A stretch of DNA of 64,000 nt from Sphaerimonospora sp050942215 (GCF_050942215.1 NZ_CP192056.1:1736001-1800000), one strand, 5' to 3'. Counted from the first letter of the stretch, positions 1 to 10,395 are shown. The notes: generated from the letters alone by a model not told the origin. Translations and numbers: made by a program.

Positions 1-1
1 G

Positions 2-1534
2 GCCCTGCTGACCGAGGCCGCGCAACTGCTGCTGCGAGCCGGTGACCGGATGAAGCTCTCGCCGGACCACACCGTGGTGGCCCTGGCCGGGGGCACCGGA
101 AGCGGCAAGTCGTCCCTGTTCAATGCCGTCTCCGGGCTGGAGCTCTCGCCGATCGGGGTGAGGCGGCCGACCACGGCGCGCACCCATGCCTGCGTGTGGG
201 GGCTCGACGGCGCAGGCCCGCTGCTCGACTGGCTGCAGATCCAGTGGCGGCACCGCTTCGCCCGTGCCAGCGCGCTCGACAAGGGCGAGAGCAGGCTCCA
301 CGGTCTCATCCTGCTCGACCTGCCCGACCACGACTCGATCAGAGCGCTCACCGACCCCGAGGCCCACCGCCTGATCCAGGCGGCCGACCTGATCGTCTGG
401 GTGCTCGACCCGCAGAAGTACGCCGACGCGTCCGTTCACCGGCGCTACGTCACCGATCTGGCCGGGCACGACGCGGTGACCGTCTTCGTACTGAACCAGT
501 GCGACCGCCTCACGCCCGAGGAGCAGGCCGAGTGCGTCGCAGACCTGGAGGACCTGCTCCGGCGTGAGGGCGTCGCCCACCCCCGGGTGATCGCGACGTC
601 GGCCACCACCGGCAGGGGAATCGACGACCTCAAGGCCGTCCTGGCGGAGTCCGTCGTCGCCCGCAGGGCCGCGCACCAGCGGCTGGAGGCCGACCTCGAC
701 CGGCTGATGCTGCGCCTCGCCGCTGACCTGCCGGAGATCCGGCACGTCGAGCCGACCGTCGACGGCACCCGCCGGGCCGAGCTGACGGACGCGCTGTGCG
801 ACGCCGTCGGCGTCTCCGCGCTCGGCGAGGCCATCGAGAACGTGTACGGCGTGCGCTCCCTCGACTGGGTCGGCTGGCCGTACGCCCGGGTGGCCGCGAG
901 ACTGCGGCCCGATCCCGCGAGCAGCCTGCGGCTCGGTGGAGTGAAGGAGGAGATCCGCGGCCTCGTCGGCAGCACGGTCAGCGCCCAGCCCGCTGAGGTG
1001 GACAACGCCGTGCTGTCCCTGGTCAACGGGCTGACCGGGGGCATGCCCGAGGTGTGGCAGCGCGGGGTGCGCGAGACCGCACGGTCGAAGCCGGGACGGC
1101 TCACCGAGGCGCTGTCGAGGGAACTCGCCCAGATCGCTCCGCCGCTCGACCGGATGCCCGGCTGGTGGTGGCTGTTCAAGATCTGGCAGTACCTGCTGGT
1201 CGTGACCTCCCTGGTCGGCTTCGCCTGGGGCGGCTCCATCCTCGCGTACGGTGTCTTCAAGCTCGGCAGGCCGCCCGCCGAACTGCTCGGCGACGTCGCC
1301 ATGCTGCCGTGGCTGGGATTGATGGTGGTCGGCGCGCTCGTGCTCGGTCTTCTGTCCGGGGCGGCCGGCAGAAATTTCGTACTGCTCGACGCGAGCAGGG
1401 AACGCGACCGGATGGAACGCGACATGCGACGCCGGGTCGGGGCGCTCACCAACGACATGGTCATCGAACCGGTGGAGCGCGAGCTGCGCCGCTACAACGA
1501 GTACTTCGCCGCCATGGCCACCGCCAACCGCTGA
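2..1534 (+). CDS. Membrane-anchored dynamin/Era-like GTPase (5' partial)
   Basis: The frame is open to the window edge, so the true start lies upstream; the first internal ATG is at 50, only about 13 residues before the P-loop. Visible GTPase motifs are G1 GGTGSGKS, a G3-like DLPDHD and G4 NQCD. The C-terminal third has two hydrophobic segments (starting WWLFKIWQYLLVV and MLPWLGLMVVGALVL), which suggests a membrane-tethered P-loop GTPase of the kind found in pairs in actinomycetes. The partner GTPase would be expected just upstream, outside the window. The ssb paralog follows after 121 bp. The cellular role is not established; membrane or cell-envelope work is an inference from architecture. 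Confidence 0.8.
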   Translation, partial: ALLTEAAQLLLRAGDRMKLSPDHTVVALAGGTGSGKSSLFNAVSGLELSPIGVRRPTTARTHACVWGLDGAGPLLDWLQIQWRHRFARASALDKGESRLHGLILLDLPDHDSIRALTDPEAHRLIQAADLIVWVLDPQKYADASVHRRYVTDLAGHDAVTVFVLNQCDRLTPEEQAECVADLEDLLRREGVAHPRVIATSATTGRGIDDLKAVLAESVVARRAAHQRLEADLDRLMLRLAADLPEIRHVEPTVDGTRRAELTDALCDAVGVSALGEAIENVYGVRSLDWVGWPYARVAARLRPDPASSLRLGGVKEEIRGLVGSTVSAQPAEVDNAVLSLVNGLTGGMPEVWQRGVRETARSKPGRLTEALSRELAQIAPPLDRMPGWWWLFKIWQYLLVVTSLVGFAWGGSILAYGVFKLGRPPAELLGDVAMLPWLGLMVVGALVLGLLSGAAGRNFVLLDASRERDRMERDMRRRVGALTNDMVIEPVERELRRYNEYFAAMATANR

Positions 1535-1655
1535 TCAGCGCGCGGAGAGAAAGCGAGTTGTCCACAGAACGGGGTTCGGTGCCGCGGAGCCCGGGTGGTG
1601 CGGGCCAAGGTGGGCTGCGGGTCCGGCGAGCGTCCGGACCCGTGGGAGGCACTCC

Positions 1656-2270
1656 ATGAGCGACATCTACGTCACGCTGAGCGGGAACGTCACCAAGGAC
1701 CCCGAGCAGTTCCGGTTCGCGGACGGCTCACGCGTCACGACCATGCGGATGGCCGTCAACCGGCGTTTCCTCGACCCGCAGTCCAACACCTGGCAGAACA
1801 GGGACACCACCTTCTACACGGTCCGCTGCTTCCGCCGGCTCGGCGACAACGTCCAGCAGTCGGTGCGTAAGGGCCAGCCGGTCATGGTGTACGGCAGGCT
1901 CCGCGTCAAGCAGTACGAGCGCAACGGGGAGCAGCGTTACTGGGTCGAGGTCGAGGCCATCTCAGTGGGCCACGACCTGAAGTACGGCATCACCGCGTTC
2001 GAAAGACCCTTCCGGAGTTACGCGCATTCCGTGCCGGTCGAGGACGACCGGCAGGCGATGGAGGAGGCCGTGAGCCGGTGGGAGCTCACCTCCGCCGAGG
2101 CCCCCGGGCCGCCGCCCGAGGACGAGGCCGGGATCGGGGGCGACGGCCGCCCCGATGACGGACCCGACGACCGCGCCGGAGACGACCGCGCCGGAGACGA
2201 CGACGCCGGTGACGACGGCAGGGGGGACGACGGCGCTGGGAGCGGTGCGGTCCGGCCGCTGGCCGCCTGA
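1656..2270 (+). CDS. ssb: Single-stranded DNA-binding protein paralog
   Basis: The first 110 residues form an SSB OB-fold (starts MSDIYVTLSGNVTKDPEQF), which binds ssDNA during replication, repair or recombination. The start is fixed by GGGAGG 7 nt before ATG 1656. The long tail is acidic and built from five 15-bp DNA units at 2166-2240, translated as DDRAG-type repeats. It ends in a neutral SGAVRPLAA rather than the DDD(I/P)PF tip that recruits partner proteins. That makes it more like the second, sporulation or stress-type SSB of actinomycetes than the essential copy, although this assignment is an inference. It probably follows the upstream GTPase as a conserved neighbour. Confidence 0.9.
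   Translation: MSDIYVTLSGNVTKDPEQFRFADGSRVTTMRMAVNRRFLDPQSNTWQNRDTTFYTVRCFRRLGDNVQQSVRKGQPVMVYGRLRVKQYERNGEQRYWVEVEAISVGHDLKYGITAFERPFRSYAHSVPVEDDRQAMEEAVSRWELTSAEAPGPPPEDEAGIGGDGRPDDGPDDRAGDDRAGDDDAGDDGRGDDGAGSGAVRPLAA
2166..2240 (+). repeat. Five 15-bp tandem units inside ssb tail
   Basis: Units start at 2166, 2181, 2196, 2211 and 2226. The first two are identical (GACGACCGCGCCGGA) and the later ones drift. The unit length keeps the reading frame, so copy-number change would lengthen or shorten the acidic tail without breaking the gene. Confidence 0.85.
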
Positions 2271-2477
2271 TCACGCCTGCCGGAGATCTACCGCCGCGGG
2301 CGGTGCTGTCGTGGGCCGGTCGGTTCCGCGGGGCTCGTGCCGCCTCGGTCTGTGCCGCGTGAGGATCTGAGCCGGGTCGGGGCAGGTGATGCCCTCGGTC
2401 AGAAAGGGGACCCACGTGACAGAACACCGCATCCCAACGTAGTGGTTCCCGTCGCGCTCCACACCCTCCGCAACTAG

Positions 2478-2502
2478 TGTGTTACACATCGTGAGATACT
2501 GT
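2478..2502 (+). promoter_or_regulatory. Palindrome and -10 of diguanylate cyclase gene
   Basis: TGTGTTACACA (2478-2488) is a perfect 11-bp odd palindrome. It lies 8 bp before a good -10 box, TACTGT (2497-2502), and about 37 bp upstream of ATG 2525. The position suggests an operator overlapping the -35 region. The regulator is unknown. Confidence 0.45.
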
Positions 2503-2524
2503 TTTGGGTGCGTTGGGGGGTGGC

Positions 2525-3931
2525 ATGACGGCAACAGGTCAGACCTCTGTGAAGCCGCGAGACGCCATCTGCTCGCCGGGCCGGTGGCCCCTGCTGGCCC
2601 AGTCGCGTGCGCTCGTGGCCTACCTGTGCGCGATCGTCACGCTGGATCTGGTCGTGATCGGGGTCCTGGCGAAATCGACGGAGTTCCGTCTCGCCGACCT
2701 GGCGACGTTCGCCGCGCTCACGGGTTGCGGTGCCGTCTGCATCGAGGCGACCCGCCGTCTCGGCATGCCGGCCGGGGTCCCCCGCGATCTGCTGTCGGCC
2801 TGGTGGCTGCCGGTGGCGTTCCTGCTGCCGCCGGTTTACGCGCTGCTGGCACCCGTTCCACTGCAGATCCTGCTCCAGCTCAGGGTGCGGGCGACGGTTC
2901 TCTACCGGAGGGTCTTCACCTCCGCAGCCATCGGGCTGGCGGCCGGCACGGCGTCGGTGCTGTTCCATTCGTGGACCGGCGACCGCGTCGGGCTGTTCGG
3001 GAGCGTCGGGCCGTCCGACGGCGCCGCCATGCCCTGGAGCCTGGGCCTGCCCGGACTTGTCGAGGCGGTGGCGGACGCCGGATCGGTGGCCGGTGTACTG
3101 TCCGCAGGCACCGGGCAGGCCATCGCCCTCGCGGTGCTGTGCGCCATCGTCTTCACCGTGCTCAACACCGCCCTCATCGCCGTCGCCGCCCACGCGGCCG
3201 ATCCGGAGGGCCGGTGGGGCGAGGTCCTGTGGGACCGTGAGCGTCTCCTGCTCGACGCGGTGGAACTGTGCCTCGGTGTGATCGTCGCCGTGCTCTGCGG
3301 GCTCAACCCGGCGCTGCTGCTGCTCCTGCTGCCACCCGTCGTGCTGCTCCAGCGCAGCCTGCTGCACGCCCAGTTGCAGGCGGCCGCGCGCACCGATCCC
3401 AAGACCGGGCTGCTCAACGCGGCTGCCTGGCAGCGTGAGGCCGACACGGAGATCGGCCGGGCACAGCGCGTGGGCGACTCGCTCGCGCTGATCCTGGTGG
3501 ACATCGACCACTTCAAGAAGGTCAACGACACCTACGGTCACCTCGTCGGGGATCAGGTGCTGATCCAGGTGGCCGCGACACTGCGCAGTCAGCTCCGTGA
3601 GTACGACGTGGTGGGCCGGTTCGGCGGCGAGGAGTTCGTCGTGCTGCTGCCGGGCGCCGACATGCACGAGGCGCGCCGAGTGGCCGAGCGGCTGCGCACC
3701 CGGGTCGGCCGGATGGCGGTCGCAGCGGAGCAGGCGATGGTCACGGTGACGGTCTCGGCCGGTGTCGCCGTCATGAACCTGCACGGCGCCGACCTCATCG
3801 AGTTGCTCGCCGCCGCCGATCTCGCCCTGTACCGGGCCAAGGAACTGGGCAGGGACCGCATCTGCCTGCCCGCCACCCCGATCGCGCCGCCCCCGCGCAG
3901 GTCGGACGACGCCACCGGCGGCACCACCTAG
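2525..3931 (+). CDS. Membrane GGDEF diguanylate cyclase
   Basis: Synthesises c-di-GMP from two GTP, a signal that in actinomycetes controls development through BldD-type regulators. The N-terminal two-thirds is hydrophobic with about six membrane segments. It is followed by a GGDEF domain with VDIDHFKKVND and an intact active site GGEEF (codons at 3623-3637). The product-inhibition I-site RxxD (REYD) is present exactly five residues before GGEEF, so feedback control is expected. No EAL domain is present. I chose ATG 2525 over the upstream TTG 2504 because a run of six G at 2515-2520 precedes it at Shine-Dalgarno distance. A short palindrome overlaps the promoter. Confidence 0.9.
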   Translation: MTATGQTSVKPRDAICSPGRWPLLAQSRALVAYLCAIVTLDLVVIGVLAKSTEFRLADLATFAALTGCGAVCIEATRRLGMPAGVPRDLLSAWWLPVAFLLPPVYALLAPVPLQILLQLRVRATVLYRRVFTSAAIGLAAGTASVLFHSWTGDRVGLFGSVGPSDGAAMPWSLGLPGLVEAVADAGSVAGVLSAGTGQAIALAVLCAIVFTVLNTALIAVAAHAADPEGRWGEVLWDRERLLLDAVELCLGVIVAVLCGLNPALLLLLLPPVVLLQRSLLHAQLQAAARTDPKTGLLNAAAWQREADTEIGRAQRVGDSLALILVDIDHFKKVNDTYGHLVGDQVLIQVAATLRSQLREYDVVGRFGGEEFVVLLPGADMHEARRVAERLRTRVGRMAVAAEQAMVTVTVSAGVAVMNLHGADLIELLAAADLALYRAKELGRDRICLPATPIAPPPRRSDDATGGTT

Positions 3932-4063
3932 CGCCGTCCCGACCGGCCGTGGCCGCCGGCCTTCCCTCCGCTCCGCGGAAAGCCCGAGCCGGCGAGGAGC
4001 GTTCCGCAGGTGAGGCGCGCTTCCCGGGCGAGGTGACCGGGCAAAGCTCGAAGGAATGGGCAC

Positions 4064-4075
4064 TAGGCTGGGGAC

Positions 4076-4078
<3 letters not shown>
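4064..4078 (+). promoter_or_regulatory. Leaderless promoter of ettA
   Basis: TAGGCT (4064-4069) lies 6 nt before ATG 4076 with no Shine-Dalgarno sequence between. This places the predicted transcription start on the start codon. Confidence 0.6.
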
Positions 4079-5740
<1,662 letters not shown>

Positions 5741-5764
5741 CCCGCGTCCGACCGATGGACGGCC

Positions 5765-5807
5765 GACCACCCGCACCCCCGGCGTCGTTCCGGGGGCGCG
5801 GGTGGTC
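5765..5807 (+). terminator. Hairpin after ettA
   Basis: Two 18-nt arms (5765-5782 and 5790-5807) match at 17 of 18 positions around a 7-nt loop. There is no U-tract, as is usual for actinomycete terminators. The -10 box of the next gene begins at 5808, so the terminator abuts the next promoter. Confidence 0.7.
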
Positions 5808-5819
5808 TACGTTGCTGCC

Positions 5820-6281
5820 GTGACCGACTTCCATCGCCAGACGACGTGTCAGGCGCCCGGCGACACCGGAACCGCAGGCCGATTCGTCTTCGAGCGCCCG
5901 GTGCGCTTCGCCGACATCGACAACCTGGGCCACGTGAACAACGTCCGCTTCTTCGACTATCTCGAGGACGCGCGGATGGCCATGTTCTACCCGATGCGGC
6001 GGCGGCAGAGCGGTGGTGCGAGGCCGGGCCTGGTGGTCGCCCGGCACGAGATCGACTATCGTCGGGCCCTCGATTTCAGGATCGAGCCGGTCCGGGTGGA
6101 GCTCTGGGTGACCGAGATCACCCCCGTACGGTTCAATCTGGCCTACGAGATCCGCGACGACGACGCGCTCTACGTCGAGGCGCGCAGCGTGATGGTCGCC
6201 TATGACATCGACAACGCCCGTCCCCGCCGGCTCGGCGAGGACGAGATCGCGCATCTGAAGGGGTTCCTCGTCACGTCCTGA
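5820..6281 (+). CDS. Hotdog-fold acyl-CoA thioesterase
   Basis: A 4HBT/YbgC-type thioesterase of 153 aa, expected to hydrolyse acyl-CoA to free acid and CoA in the cytoplasm. The diagnostic motif FADIDNLGHVNNVRFFDYLE holds the conserved Asp of the hotdog active site. A longer frame begins at 5685, but it would start inside ettA and read through the hairpin at 5765-5807. GTG 5820 is preceded at exactly 6 nt by TACGTT, so the transcript is probably leaderless. The substrate cannot be told from the sequence. The next gene is convergent. Confidence 0.85.
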   Translation: MTDFHRQTTCQAPGDTGTAGRFVFERPVRFADIDNLGHVNNVRFFDYLEDARMAMFYPMRRRQSGGARPGLVVARHEIDYRRALDFRIEPVRVELWVTEITPVRFNLAYEIRDDDALYVEARSVMVAYDIDNARPRRLGEDEIAHLKGFLVTS

Positions 6282-6289
6282 GGATCGGA

Positions 6290-7879
6290 TCACCGGTCCG
6301 TCAGCCAGGCCGCGGTGTCGGCGGGCAGGTCGGCGCCGGCGAGAGGACCGCTGGAGAGCAGCACGCGCTCGTGCGGCGGCAGCCGTACCGGATCTTCACC
6401 GCAGTTGATCGCGCAGGTCAGCGGACCGCGCCGGAAGAACAGCGCGTCGCCGGGGGCGGGCACCCACTCGATCGCATCCGGCAGCGTGCCCCGCAGATCG
6501 CGGCGCAGCGCCAGGGCCCGCCGGTAGAACGACAGCGTGGAGGAGGTGTCGGCCGCCTGCCGTTCCACCGTCAGCTCCGCCCAGTCGTCCGGCTGGGGCA
6601 GCCAGGACCCGCCGTCGCCGAAGCCGTACGGCGGCGCCGTCCCGGACCACGGCAGCGGCACCCGGCAGCCGTCCCGGCCCGGCAGCTCGCCGTTCGAGCG
6701 CTTGAACACCGGGTCCTGGCGGGCCTGCGGCGGCAGGTCGATCACCTCGGGAAGGCCGAGTTCCTCCCCCTGGTAGAGGTAGGCGGACCCGGGGAGGGCG
6801 AGCATGCTCAGCAGTGCGGCCCTGGCCCGGGCGAGCCCGGCCGACGGGTCGAGCGATCCCTCGCCATAGCGGGTGCGGTGCCGTACGACATCGTGGTTGG
6901 ACAGCACCCAGGTCGGCGCCGCGACCGCGCGCAGGGTGTCGTCGATGACCTTGCGGAACGCCGTGGCCGACCACGGGGCCTCGAGCCAGGCGAAGTTGAA
7001 GCTCTGATGCAGTTCGTCGGGGCGGACATAACGCGCGAGGTCCTCGGCCGAGTCGGTCCATACCTCGCCGATCGCGACCCGCGTTCCGGGGTACGCGTCG
7101 AGCACCCGGCGCCACTCTCGGTAGATGTCGTGGACCTCGGGCCTGCTCCACATCGGCGATGCGGACCGGAAGCCGGGACCGGTGTCGGGCAGCCCCTCGG
7201 CCTTGATCAGCCCCATCGCGACGTCGATGCGGAAGCCGTCCACCCCGCGGTCGAGCCAGAAGCGCAGGATGTCGAGAAACTCCTCGCGCACCTCGGGATT
7301 GCGCCAGTTGAAGTCGGGCTGCTCGGGCGCGAACAGGTGAAGGTACCACTGCCCGTCGGGCACCCGCGTCCAGGCCGGCCCGCCGAAGGTGGACAGCCAG
7401 TTGTTCGGCTCGCCCCCGGTTCCGCCGGGGCCGTTCTCGCCGGGGCCGTGCGGGGCCCGTCCGTCCCGGAACACGTACCGGTCGCGCTCCTGGGACCCCC
7501 TGGGGGCCGCCAGGGCCTTCTGGAACCACGGATGGGCGGAGGAGCTGTGGTTGGGCACGATGTCCACCATCAGCCGCAGGCCGTGCGCGTGGGCGTCGGC
7601 CACGAGGTCGTCGAAATCGGCAAGGGACCCGAACACCGGGTCCACGTCGCGGTAGTCGGCCACGTCGTATCCGCCGTCGGCCATGGGGGAGGGATAGAAG
7701 GGGGTCAGCCAGATCGCGTCGACGCCGAGGTCCGCGAGGTACGGCAGGCGGCCGCGGATGCCCGCGAGGTCGCCCGTGCCGTCCCCCGAGGCGTCGGCGA
7801 AGCTGCGTACGTAGATCTCGTAAACGACGGCATCGCGCCACCAGGGGGTCTCATCCATGTTCGAGTGGCTGCCCGCCAC
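6290..7879 (-). CDS. GH13 alpha-glucosidase
   Basis: A glycoside hydrolase family 13 enzyme of the oligo-1,6-glucosidase/alpha-glucosidase group, cleaving short alpha-glucosides in the cytoplasm (no signal peptide). It begins with the typical WWRDAVVYEIYVRSF stretch. The triad is visible: nucleophile D219 in GFRIDVA, acid/base E272 in AIGEVW and transition-state D330 in LSNHDVVRH; PNHSSSAHPWF is the first conserved His region. GTG 7879 starts 9 nt after the hemoglobin stop; ATG 7858 is an equally possible start 7 codons in, and neither has a clear ribosome site. It probably shares a transcript with glbO. Confidence 0.88.
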   Translation of the reverse strand: MAGSHSNMDETPWWRDAVVYEIYVRSFADASGDGTGDLAGIRGRLPYLADLGVDAIWLTPFYPSPMADGGYDVADYRDVDPVFGSLADFDDLVADAHAHGLRLMVDIVPNHSSSAHPWFQKALAAPRGSQERDRYVFRDGRAPHGPGENGPGGTGGEPNNWLSTFGGPAWTRVPDGQWYLHLFAPEQPDFNWRNPEVREEFLDILRFWLDRGVDGFRIDVAMGLIKAEGLPDTGPGFRSASPMWSRPEVHDIYREWRRVLDAYPGTRVAIGEVWTDSAEDLARYVRPDELHQSFNFAWLEAPWSATAFRKVIDDTLRAVAAPTWVLSNHDVVRHRTRYGEGSLDPSAGLARARAALLSMLALPGSAYLYQGEELGLPEVIDLPPQARQDPVFKRSNGELPGRDGCRVPLPWSGTAPPYGFGDGGSWLPQPDDWAELTVERQAADTSSTLSFYRRALALRRDLRGTLPDAIEWVPAPGDALFFRRGPLTCAINCGEDPVRLPPHERVLLSSGPLAGADLPADTAAWLTDR

Positions 7880-7888
7880 GCGTGTGGA

Positions 7889-8272
7889 TTATGCGTTCAC
7901 CAGGCTGTGGGCGGCGTAGACGAGATACTTCCAGAACTGCTCGGCGCGCTCCGGCGGCATCTCCACCGCGTGGATCGCGTCCTGCATGTGCTTGAGCCAG
8001 GCGTCGCGCTCGCGCTCGCCGATGACGAACGGAACATGCCGCATGCGTAACCGCGGATGGCCGCGCCGCTGGCTGTAGGTGTTCGGGCCGCCCCAGTACT
8101 GGATGAGGAACAGGCGAAGCCGCTCCTCCGCCCCATCGAGGTCCTCCTCGGGGTACATCGGGCGCAGCAGCGGGTCGGTCGCGACGCCCTCATAGAAACG
8201 GTGGACCAGCCGCCGGAAGGTCTCCTCGCCCCCGACGGCGTCATAGAACGACTCGGTCTGCTCGCTCGTCAC
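7889..8272 (-). CDS. glbO: Group II truncated hemoglobin (GlbO type)
   Basis: A 127-aa 2/2 globin. Proximal His is H79 (RMRHVPF), Trp G8 is W92 (DAWLKHM) and a Tyr sits near the B10 position (HRFYEG). These residues define the TrHbO group, which binds O2 tightly and is linked to redox or respiratory protection. Start GTG 8272 is set by a TAGTCT box exactly 6 nt upstream, indicating a leaderless mRNA. A small inverted repeat lies just upstream of that box. The glucosidase gene follows in the same direction with a 9-nt gap. Confidence 0.93.
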   Translation of the reverse strand: MTSEQTESFYDAVGGEETFRRLVHRFYEGVATDPLLRPMYPEEDLDGAEERLRLFLIQYWGGPNTYSQRRGHPRLRMRHVPFVIGERERDAWLKHMQDAIHAVEMPPERAEQFWKYLVYAAHSLVNA

Positions 8273-8278
8273 GGTCTC

Positions 8279-8304
8279 AGACTAGGCCAGCTACCCACCG
8301 GTAG
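8279..8304 (-). promoter_or_regulatory. glbO leaderless promoter and inverted repeat
   Basis: Read on the minus strand, TAGTCT (8284-8279) lies 6 nt before GTG 8272. Just upstream, CTACC-CACC-GGTAG (8291-8304) is a perfect 5+5 inverted repeat located between the -35 and -10 positions, a plausible repressor site. Confidence 0.5.
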
Positions 8305-8317
8305 GTTAAACGCGACG

Positions 8318-9331
8318 TCAGCCGGCGAAGGCCAGGCCCTTCTCGTCGAAGGCCCGCTTGATGCGCAGCCGCAGCTCGCGGGCGACCTCCGGGTACCGTG
8401 CCGGGGCGGTCTTGGCGGTCACCCGGAAGATCACGGTCGAGGCGGAGATCTGCTCCAGGCCGAAGACCTCGGGCTCCTCGACGATCAGCGTCCGCTGGAA
8501 GTCGGGGTCCTCCCACAGCTCGATCGCGGTGGTCTTCAGCAGGTCGCGCACCGCCCCCAGATCCGAGTCGTACGACACCGGCACGTCGACCAGCGCCCTC
8601 GACCAGCCCTGCGACTCGTTGCCGACCCGGCTGATCGTGCCGTTGCGCACGTACCAGACCTTCCCGTCCGCGTCGCGGAGGCGGGTGATCCGCAGGGTGA
8701 TGGCCTCGACCGTGCCGATGGCCGAGCCGGTGTCGATCACGTCGCCCACGCCGTACTGATCCTCCAGGAGCATGAACATGCCCGCGATGAAGTCCTTGAC
8801 GAGCTCCTGCGCGCCGAAGCCGATGGCGACGCCGAGGATGCCGACGCTGGTCAGCAGCGGGGCGAGCTGAACGTTCAGCTTGGCGAGCATCATGAGCGCG
8901 GCGGTGCCGAGGATCAGCACCGAGGACACGCTCCGCAGCACCGACCCCATCGCCTCGGCCCGCGCCCTGCGGCGCTCGGTCACGATGGCCGCGGTCGCGT
9001 CCGAGACCAGCAGGGCCCGGTTGCGCAGCCGCTCGGGCAGCACACCGGCGCTGGCCCTGAGCGTCACCCGGGTGATCAGCCGGTGGACGATGTTCCGTAC
9101 GATCAGCGCCCCGGTGAGGATCAGGATCAGGACGATCAGGACGTCGGCGAACCCCGCGACGAGGGGCACCCAGGACGGGAAATCCCGGTCGGGGACCACG
9201 GCGTTGAGGATCGTGCAGAAGAGTCCCTCGCCCTTCTCACAGGCCGCCGCCGTGTTCGCCGCCGCCTGATCGAGATCGTAGATCTCGTCGGACGGGCTCG
9301 GGCTGGGCGCAAGGAACATCAGCGGGAACAC
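8318..9331 (-). CDS. MscS-family mechanosensitive channel
   Basis: A small-conductance mechanosensitive channel that releases solutes on hypo-osmotic shock. It has a short extracytoplasmic N-terminus, a membrane segment (FADVLIVLILILTGALIV), a second one (SVSSVLILGTAALMML), the pore-lining TM3 region (SVGILGVAIGFGAQELVKDF) and the beta domain (DQYGVGDVIDTGSAIGTVEAI). It is shorter than multi-TM YggB forms. The longest frame begins at TTG 9367, but GTG 9331 has AGGGGG nine nt upstream and is preferred. The gene stands alone, with 46 bp before the glbO promoter side. Confidence 0.9.
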   Translation of the reverse strand: MFPLMFLAPSPSPSDEIYDLDQAAANTAAACEKGEGLFCTILNAVVPDRDFPSWVPLVAGFADVLIVLILILTGALIVRNIVHRLITRVTLRASAGVLPERLRNRALLVSDATAAIVTERRRARAEAMGSVLRSVSSVLILGTAALMMLAKLNVQLAPLLTSVGILGVAIGFGAQELVKDFIAGMFMLLEDQYGVGDVIDTGSAIGTVEAITLRITRLRDADGKVWYVRNGTISRVGNESQGWSRALVDVPVSYDSDLGAVRDLLKTTAIELWEDPDFQRTLIVEEPEVFGLEQISASTVIFRVTAKTAPARYPEVARELRLRIKRAFDEKGLAFAG

Positions 9332-9367
9332 GGAGCGGATCCCCCTCGGATCGTTTCGAACGGGCAA

Positions 9368-9807
9368 CAGGAAGGTAAGACGTTCCCATACTGCCGATCG
9401 AACCGGCCCCCGTCACATCGCCGGGGAGACGGAAGCACGCCCGCAGCCGCTGCGGGTGTGCTTCGGTGACGGATGGCAGAGCGGGGACGCGCACCCGGAA
9501 GCGCGCCCGTCGCCGTTCTCCGAGAGGAGATCCCCCCGATGACCGTCCGCCCCGTGGCCCGGGTGGCTCCCCGGATCGGCTCGGACGGCGGTCTTCCGGT
9601 ACGGCGGGCCGTACCGGTGGTATGCGGACGTGCGGATGGCCGCGGGTATGGGGGCCGGCGTGACGCCGCAACGTTCCGGCCAGGACGTGGTGAAACGGCC
9701 TGGGGAACGCTCCGCACCGGACGTCTCGCCGGCCCCGGGGACCGCGGTGGCGGTGTGTCCGTGGCTGCGTGGACCCTCCCCGCGACGAGAGGGTCTCCTC
9801 GGACTCC
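9368..9807. other. Gene-poor gap with strong hairpin
   Basis: No convincing gene. A hairpin at 9432-9464 (arms GAAGCAC/GTGCTTC and CCCGCAG/CTGCGGG with one mismatch between) lies between the MscS start and this gap. An ATG at 9539 has a good GAGAGGAG upstream and opens a 121-codon frame to 9904. Its codon usage degrades and it ends antisense to the next gene, so I do not call it. Confidence 0.5.
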
Positions 9808-10068
9808 CTACTCGCTCACCGCGGCCAGCACTCGGGCGACCTTCGTGGCCGCTCCCGCGGGGTCGTCCCCCCGGTGCATGCGCTCGCCCCAGGACCACCA
9901 GTAGTCGGTCGCCTGGCAGACGACGTTCTCGGTGAGGCTGGTCGCGTTCGGATTGATGACGCGGACGTAGGCACGGCCTGAGGGGGTGCGTATGACACGG
10001 GCGATCAGTCCCCGGGCGTCCAGTTCGGAGACCAGATGTTCCAATCGCCGGAAATCATCCTCTCCCAA
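9808..10068 (-). CDS. Small conserved-type hypothetical protein
   Basis: An 86-aa soluble protein (starts MGEDDFRRLEHLVSELDARG) with no motif I recognise. TTG 10068 is chosen because AAAGGAGG lies 7 nt upstream, an unusually perfect Shine-Dalgarno sequence. It is divergent from the HTH/TPR regulator at 10396, sharing a 327-bp control region, so the two may be functionally linked. The composition is mixed alpha/beta (conserved-looking RAYVRVINPNA stretch). Function is unknown. Confidence 0.65.
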   Translation of the reverse strand: MGEDDFRRLEHLVSELDARGLIARVIRTPSGRAYVRVINPNATSLTENVVCQATDYWWSWGERMHRGDDPAGAATKVARVLAAVSE

Positions 10069-10395
10069 CGAGGTCCTCCTTTATTTCGGCTGACGACCGG
10101 TTCGTGATCGCCGCTCAAGATGTTCGGCCTGCCCAAGATGACTCACCGAACGCGGCCGGTCAACGGGCCCGGGAACCGCTGAGGTATAGGGAACCTCCAA
10201 GTTGGTTGAAAGAAACCCCCAATGGGGGGACGATCCTTAATCAGCTCGTCCAAAGTCGAGACTTGGCCGCGCCAACTTTGGTCCATCATTATGGTGTGGG
10301 CAGAGTGCGACGGAGTCGCTACTCTGCGTCACCGAGTGGATCGGTCGGGAAACGTTGGGCTGCGAGCGCGGCCCGGCCGTGAGAGAGGGGCCGGA
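10069..10395. promoter_or_regulatory. Divergent control region with nested inverted repeats
   Basis: Three inverted repeats are visible: CCCCC/GGGGG at 10216-10228, CCAAAGT/ACTTTGG at 10250-10281, and GCAGAGT-g-CGAC/GTCG-ct-ACTCTGC at 10300-10327. The last is the best operator candidate and sits about 70 bp before the ATG at 10396. Confidence 0.5.

Noticed and set aside
6371..8050. 559-codon plus-strand frame
   Set aside because: Antisense to the GH13 glucosidase and glbO; no domain visible.
9539..9904. 121-codon frame with a good ribosome site
   Set aside because: Codon pattern fades after about 30 codons and it overlaps antisense a better-supported gene.
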